From Guillardia theta CCMP2712 (Eukaryota > Cryptophyceae > Pyrenomonadales > Geminigeraceae): a DNA stretch of 51,442 bases. Numbering within the stretch: position 1 is the first letter of the stretch; each line of letters begins with the position of its first letter. The DNA is taken from assembly GCF_000315625.1 (NCBI RefSeq), contig NW_005434657.1, positions 21,539 to 72,980 on the forward strand, written 5' to 3'. The notes under the pieces are model-generated. The model was not told the DNA's origin. It saw only the letters and a list, made by a program, of their open reading frames with translations, and made no database searches. This document shows, in pieces, positions 48,771-51,442 of the stretch. Made by a program: the position numbers and the translations under genes.

Positions 48771-49529
48771 CTACTCCGTCCTGTCTGCCTTGGGTGCTTG
48801 TAGAGCTGCACGGTCGGTCGTAGTAGGATGCTGGATGGCGATGGGGGTCCGGCGGGTCGATCGCTTCCGGCGGGCTTCCTCTCTTGCTGCTCGGAGCTCG
48901 CTCTCCAGACCGACGAGGTCCCGGCGCTCACGGCGGAGCTCCTCCGTCAGCTCGGCGACTCGAGCGCGCTTGCTGGCACAAGTCTCTTTGAGCCGGCGGG
49001 CTTCCTCGGACAGCTCGTCGTCCTCGCTGGTGCTGCGATCGGCAGGCTGGCGTCGGGCTACCTCGATCCGAAGCTGGCCGTCACAGTACTCCGAGCGGAT
49101 GTCGCCGGGGTCGCAGTCTGCAGGGAGGACGATGCGCTGGCGGAGGCGAAGGGACGATCGGTCGGGGTGAGCACCAGGGGCTTGAGCAGCCTCGTCGTCC
49201 AGACGAGCGTCAGCTGCCGCGGAGGTGGGTGAGATGCTCGACGAGGCTACCAGCTCTAGCGTCCGGTCGCCTACCAGGCTCAGCGCGAGGTCTCCCGCGG
49301 GTACTCCGGGCGTGTCCATGGTCACCACGTGCCTGTCCGGGCGAGACTCGATGCGAGGCATGGCAGCGGTGTCAAGAAGCCGGGAGGCTGAGACGCGGTC
49401 GTACCAGGACGGCTGCAGGTCGTCCCAGACCGAGTCGAGGTCAGACAGGAGCGAGACCGAGGGGTAAGACAAGCGAGGGGTAGGAGCGAGGAGCATGTCG
49501 AGAGGACGGGCAGCGAGAAGGGAGAGCAT
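48771..49529 (-). CDS. Hsp20 with C-terminal coiled coil, copy 2
   Basis: Translation identical to the copy at 46435-47193. The one difference that I noticed in the coding region is synonymous (an Arg codon, near 49352). Context is the same: divergent from the plastid-route Hsp20 of unit 2. Confidence 0.85.
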   Translation of the reverse strand: MLSLLAARPLDMLLAPTPRLSYPSVSLLSDLDSVWDDLQPSWYDRVSASRLLDTAAMPRIESRPDRHVVTMDTPGVPAGDLALSLVGDRTLELVASSSISPTSAAADARLDDEAAQAPGAHPDRSSLRLRQRIVLPADCDPGDIRSEYCDGQLRIEVARRQPADRSTSEDDELSEEARRLKETCASKRARVAELTEELRRERRDLVGLESELRAAREEARRKRSTRRTPIAIQHPTTTDRAALQAPKADRTE

Positions 49530-49872
49530 GGGATCAGTAAGCAGGAGTGAAGCAGAGAGTCGTGTCGAGAGAGAGAAAGAGTGGGTTGGGTGTGGGATGG
49601 GTTGGGAGGGTCGACGGGAGATGGGGAGGAGATATAGAGGGAGGAGGGGGGACGTGGAAAGATCGAGAATACCGGGGTGACAGGGTGTTTCTAAAAATAG
49701 TGTTTGTACGGAGGTTTGTGTGTATTTTTAGACTCAGTTTTGCTGGTCTACGGTACTACCCCTCATCCCTACCCAGCCTCCCAGCACCCCTCCCCCCCCC
49801 TCCCTTCCATCCTCCCCTTGCCTTCCTATCCGAGTCGCCCGACAGCTTGCGGACCTCAGCCAGTAGCTTGCG
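49530..49872. promoter_or_regulatory. Shared divergent promoter of the Hsp20 pair, unit 2
   Basis: 343 bp, same length as in unit 1 and carrying the same CTAAAAATA / TATTTTTAG inverted repeat (49691-49699 and 49723-49731). A few substitutions occur around 49786-49825. Confidence 0.5.
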
Positions 49873-50574
49873 ATGATGCCGCGTAGCTCGTCCTCGTGCG
49901 CGCCCTGTCCTCTGTCGCGTCCCTCGATCCTTCTTCTTGCTCTCCTAGGCTTGATCATGCTCTCCTCGTCCTCCGCCTTCCTCATCACTCCGAGCGCCTT
50001 CATGCTGGACCCCTACCGACCGTTGTCGGCGTCGCTTCCTAGCAGCCCGCGTCAGATCCTGTCGACGATGAGCCGGCTGGAGCAGGAGATGGACCGCATG
50101 CTCGACTCCGTCATGGATGTCACCGGCGGCTTCCTCCTCCCGGACGAGGCCTGTCGCGACCCGCCTGCGAGTCCCGTCACCAACGACCCCAGCCCCTCGG
50201 ACGGGGAGGGAGGAGGGGCGGTGATGCGGCTGCGGCCTCACTTTGACATCCAGTCGACCTCCGATCGTCTCCTCGTCACCGCCGCTACCCCGGGCCTCGC
50301 CAAGGACGACATCGCCGTCGAGGTCCTCGAGGCCACAGGCGACGTCCCCCCGACCCTAGTCATCTCCGGCCGCTCGTCCTCCAAGCAGACGTCGGAGGAG
50401 CCGGCGCGAGTCCAAGCGTCGTATGCGGCGTTTGAGAAGCGCGTCTCCCTCCCTCCCCACACGAAGCCCGACATGGTCGAGGCCAAGTACGACAACGGAG
50501 TCCTCCGAGTGTCCGTCAAGCGACCCGAGGAGGAGCTACAGGCGCCTCCGCGGCACAGGATCCCTCTGCTCTAG
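49873..50574 (+). CDS. Plastid-route small heat-shock protein (Hsp20), copy 2
   Basis: 233 codons, differing from copy 1 at three residues that I can see: Ser to Pro at position 11, Val to Ile just after the SSSSAFL cleavage region, and Lys to Gln in the tail (EELQAPP). The signal peptide, the Phe at the cleavage site, the alpha-crystallin domain and the IPLL end are all kept, so both copies look functional. Confidence 0.87.
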   Translation: MMPRSSSSCAPCPLSRPSILLLALLGLIMLSSSSAFLITPSAFMLDPYRPLSASLPSSPRQILSTMSRLEQEMDRMLDSVMDVTGGFLLPDEACRDPPASPVTNDPSPSDGEGGGAVMRLRPHFDIQSTSDRLLVTAATPGLAKDDIAVEVLEATGDVPPTLVISGRSSSKQTSEEPARVQASYAAFEKRVSLPPHTKPDMVEAKYDNGVLRVSVKRPEEELQAPPRHRIPLL

Positions 50575-50956
50575 CAACCAGGCTGAGAGACGGGCCGCTG
50601 ACTCCCTCCTCAGGCGGCCTGCAGCCTGCACACAGCCTAGCAGGCGAGCCGTGTAGAGACTAGACCTATCTGTAGACGTTGTTGTACAATAAAGGCACGT
50701 TCCCCTACCTTGCCTGGTAGACTGCGAGAGCTCAAGGAGGAGGCGAGGTGAGGTGAGGAGGGTCTGAGCGGCAGCGGCGCGGGCACCCGTGCAGACAGGC
50801 GATGGGTGGAGCGGCGGCGGGCTGCCGTACCGAGAGGCTGTAGAGTCAGGGCTTGTGTAGGCCACAGAGAGAGGAAGGAGGGGCAGGGAGGTGGCGGGGG
50901 CGAGGTACAGGAAGAGAGGGGGGCCCTCCCTCATACCTCGAGTCAGCGACAAGAAG

Positions 50957-51442
50957 GGGGTCCAGGGCTGTCAGGCAGCCGGAGACATCTTGTCGTCAAG
51001 CGCAAGTACTCGAGATCAAGCGTTCATTACTAGCTTCTACGTAGTTACATGCTCGTGTCTAGTCTAGAGCGTTTCCTACTCCGTCCTGTCTGCCTTGGGT
51101 GCTTGTAGAGCTGCACGGTCGGTCGTAGTAGGATGCTGGATGGCGATGGGGGTCCGGCGGGTCGATCGCTTCCGGCGGGCTTCCTCTCTTGCTGCTCGGA
51201 GCTCGCTCTCCAGACCGACGAGGTCCCGGCGCTCACGGCGGAGCTCCTCCGTCAGCTCGGCGACTCGAGCGCGCTTGCTGGCACAAGTCTCTTTGAGCCG
51301 GCGGGCTTCCTCGGACAGCTCGTCGTCCTCGCTGGTGCTGCGATCGGCAGGCTGGCGTCGGGCTACCTCGATCCGAAGCTGGCCGTCACAGTACTCCGAG
51401 CGGATGTCGCCGGGGTCGCAGTCTGCAGGGAGGACGATGCGC
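50957..51442. repeat. Tandem array unit 3, cut by the window edge
   Basis: The first 486 bp of a third unit, matching the start of unit 2 base for base as far as I could check. Confidence 0.95.
51076..51442 (-). CDS. Hsp20 with C-terminal coiled coil, copy 3 (C-terminal part only)
   Basis: The last 121 codons plus stop, from the end of the alpha-crystallin domain through the coiled coil, are in the window; the 5' part lies beyond the right edge. No difference from copies 1 and 2 seen. Confidence 0.8.
   Translation of the reverse strand, partial: RIVLPADCDPGDIRSEYCDGQLRIEVARRQPADRSTSEDDELSEEARRLKETCASKRARVAELTEELRRERRDLVGLESELRAAREEARRKRSTRRTPIAIQHPTTTDRAALQAPKADRTE

Larger units (their letters stand above)
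48652..50956. repeat. Tandem array unit 2 (2,305 bp)
   Basis: Near-identical to unit 1; differences that I see are scattered single bases, a few in the poly-C tract near 49793, and the missing 31-bp duplication. Confidence 0.95.

Noticed and set aside
1-51442. tRNA, rRNA and CRISPR features
   Set aside because: I looked for tRNA-like T-arms, conserved rRNA blocks and direct-repeat/spacer arrays on both strands and found none that held up; the tandem repeats here have no unique spacers.

Overview
The window is nuclear DNA of a eukaryotic alga, most likely a cryptophyte such as Guillardia theta (an inference; no database was searched). Genes lie on both strands and carry many short GT-AG introns (about 40-180 nt). 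Telomere-type repeats are CCCTAAA/TTTAGGG. Two near-identical small heat-shock proteins start with a signal peptide ending in Ser-Ser-Ala-Phe, the bipartite plastid-targeting signature of algae with a complex red-derived plastid. A mitochondrial heme A synthase (COX15) confirms a nuclear compartment serving mitochondria.

Region by region. 1-5142 looks subtelomeric: three paralogues of an unrecognised minus-strand gene family (1-387, 1555-3675, 3881-4861), each with a telomere-repeat block upstream; the third is cut off at its 3' end by telomere repeats. 5338-8292 is an intron-rich gene for a secreted protein with repeated YVGG-type beta-propeller motifs. 8375 to about 11400 is a minus-strand Gln/Met-rich gene. 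11400-28200 is mostly gene-poor and repeat-rich. It holds GC-rich islands, an LTR retroelement whose right-hand LTR is inverted (13788-16172, with a 5-bp target duplication and an unoccupied paralogue of its target at 19873-20199), a 37-bp minisatellite, a decayed probable tyrosine recombinase between direct repeats, and a few intron-containing gene candidates including an ankyrin-repeat gene.

28257-46052 is gene-dense: a small minus-strand gene, a 16-bp minisatellite, a coiled-coil protein (30318-31309), an acidic unknown protein, a NIMA-related kinase (33553-35139), a MYND zinc-finger protein (35275-35889), COX15 (35992-38412), a small plus-strand gene, a cytosolic carboxypeptidase of the tubulin-deglutamylase type (to 44334) and a secreted LysM protein (44716-45702). 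From 46316 to the right edge lies a 2.3-kb tandem array (two full copies and one partial). Each unit carries a divergent pair of Hsp20 genes around one shared intergenic promoter; one protein is plastid-route targeted, the other has an unusual C-terminal coiled coil.

Links between genes are modest. The carboxypeptidase and the NEK kinase both suggest microtubule/cilium biology in a flagellated cell. The Hsp20 pairs form a co-regulated, recently amplified stress cassette. Exon boundaries were read by eye from splice-site consensus and frame continuity, so starts and exon edges are approximate except where exact positions are given.
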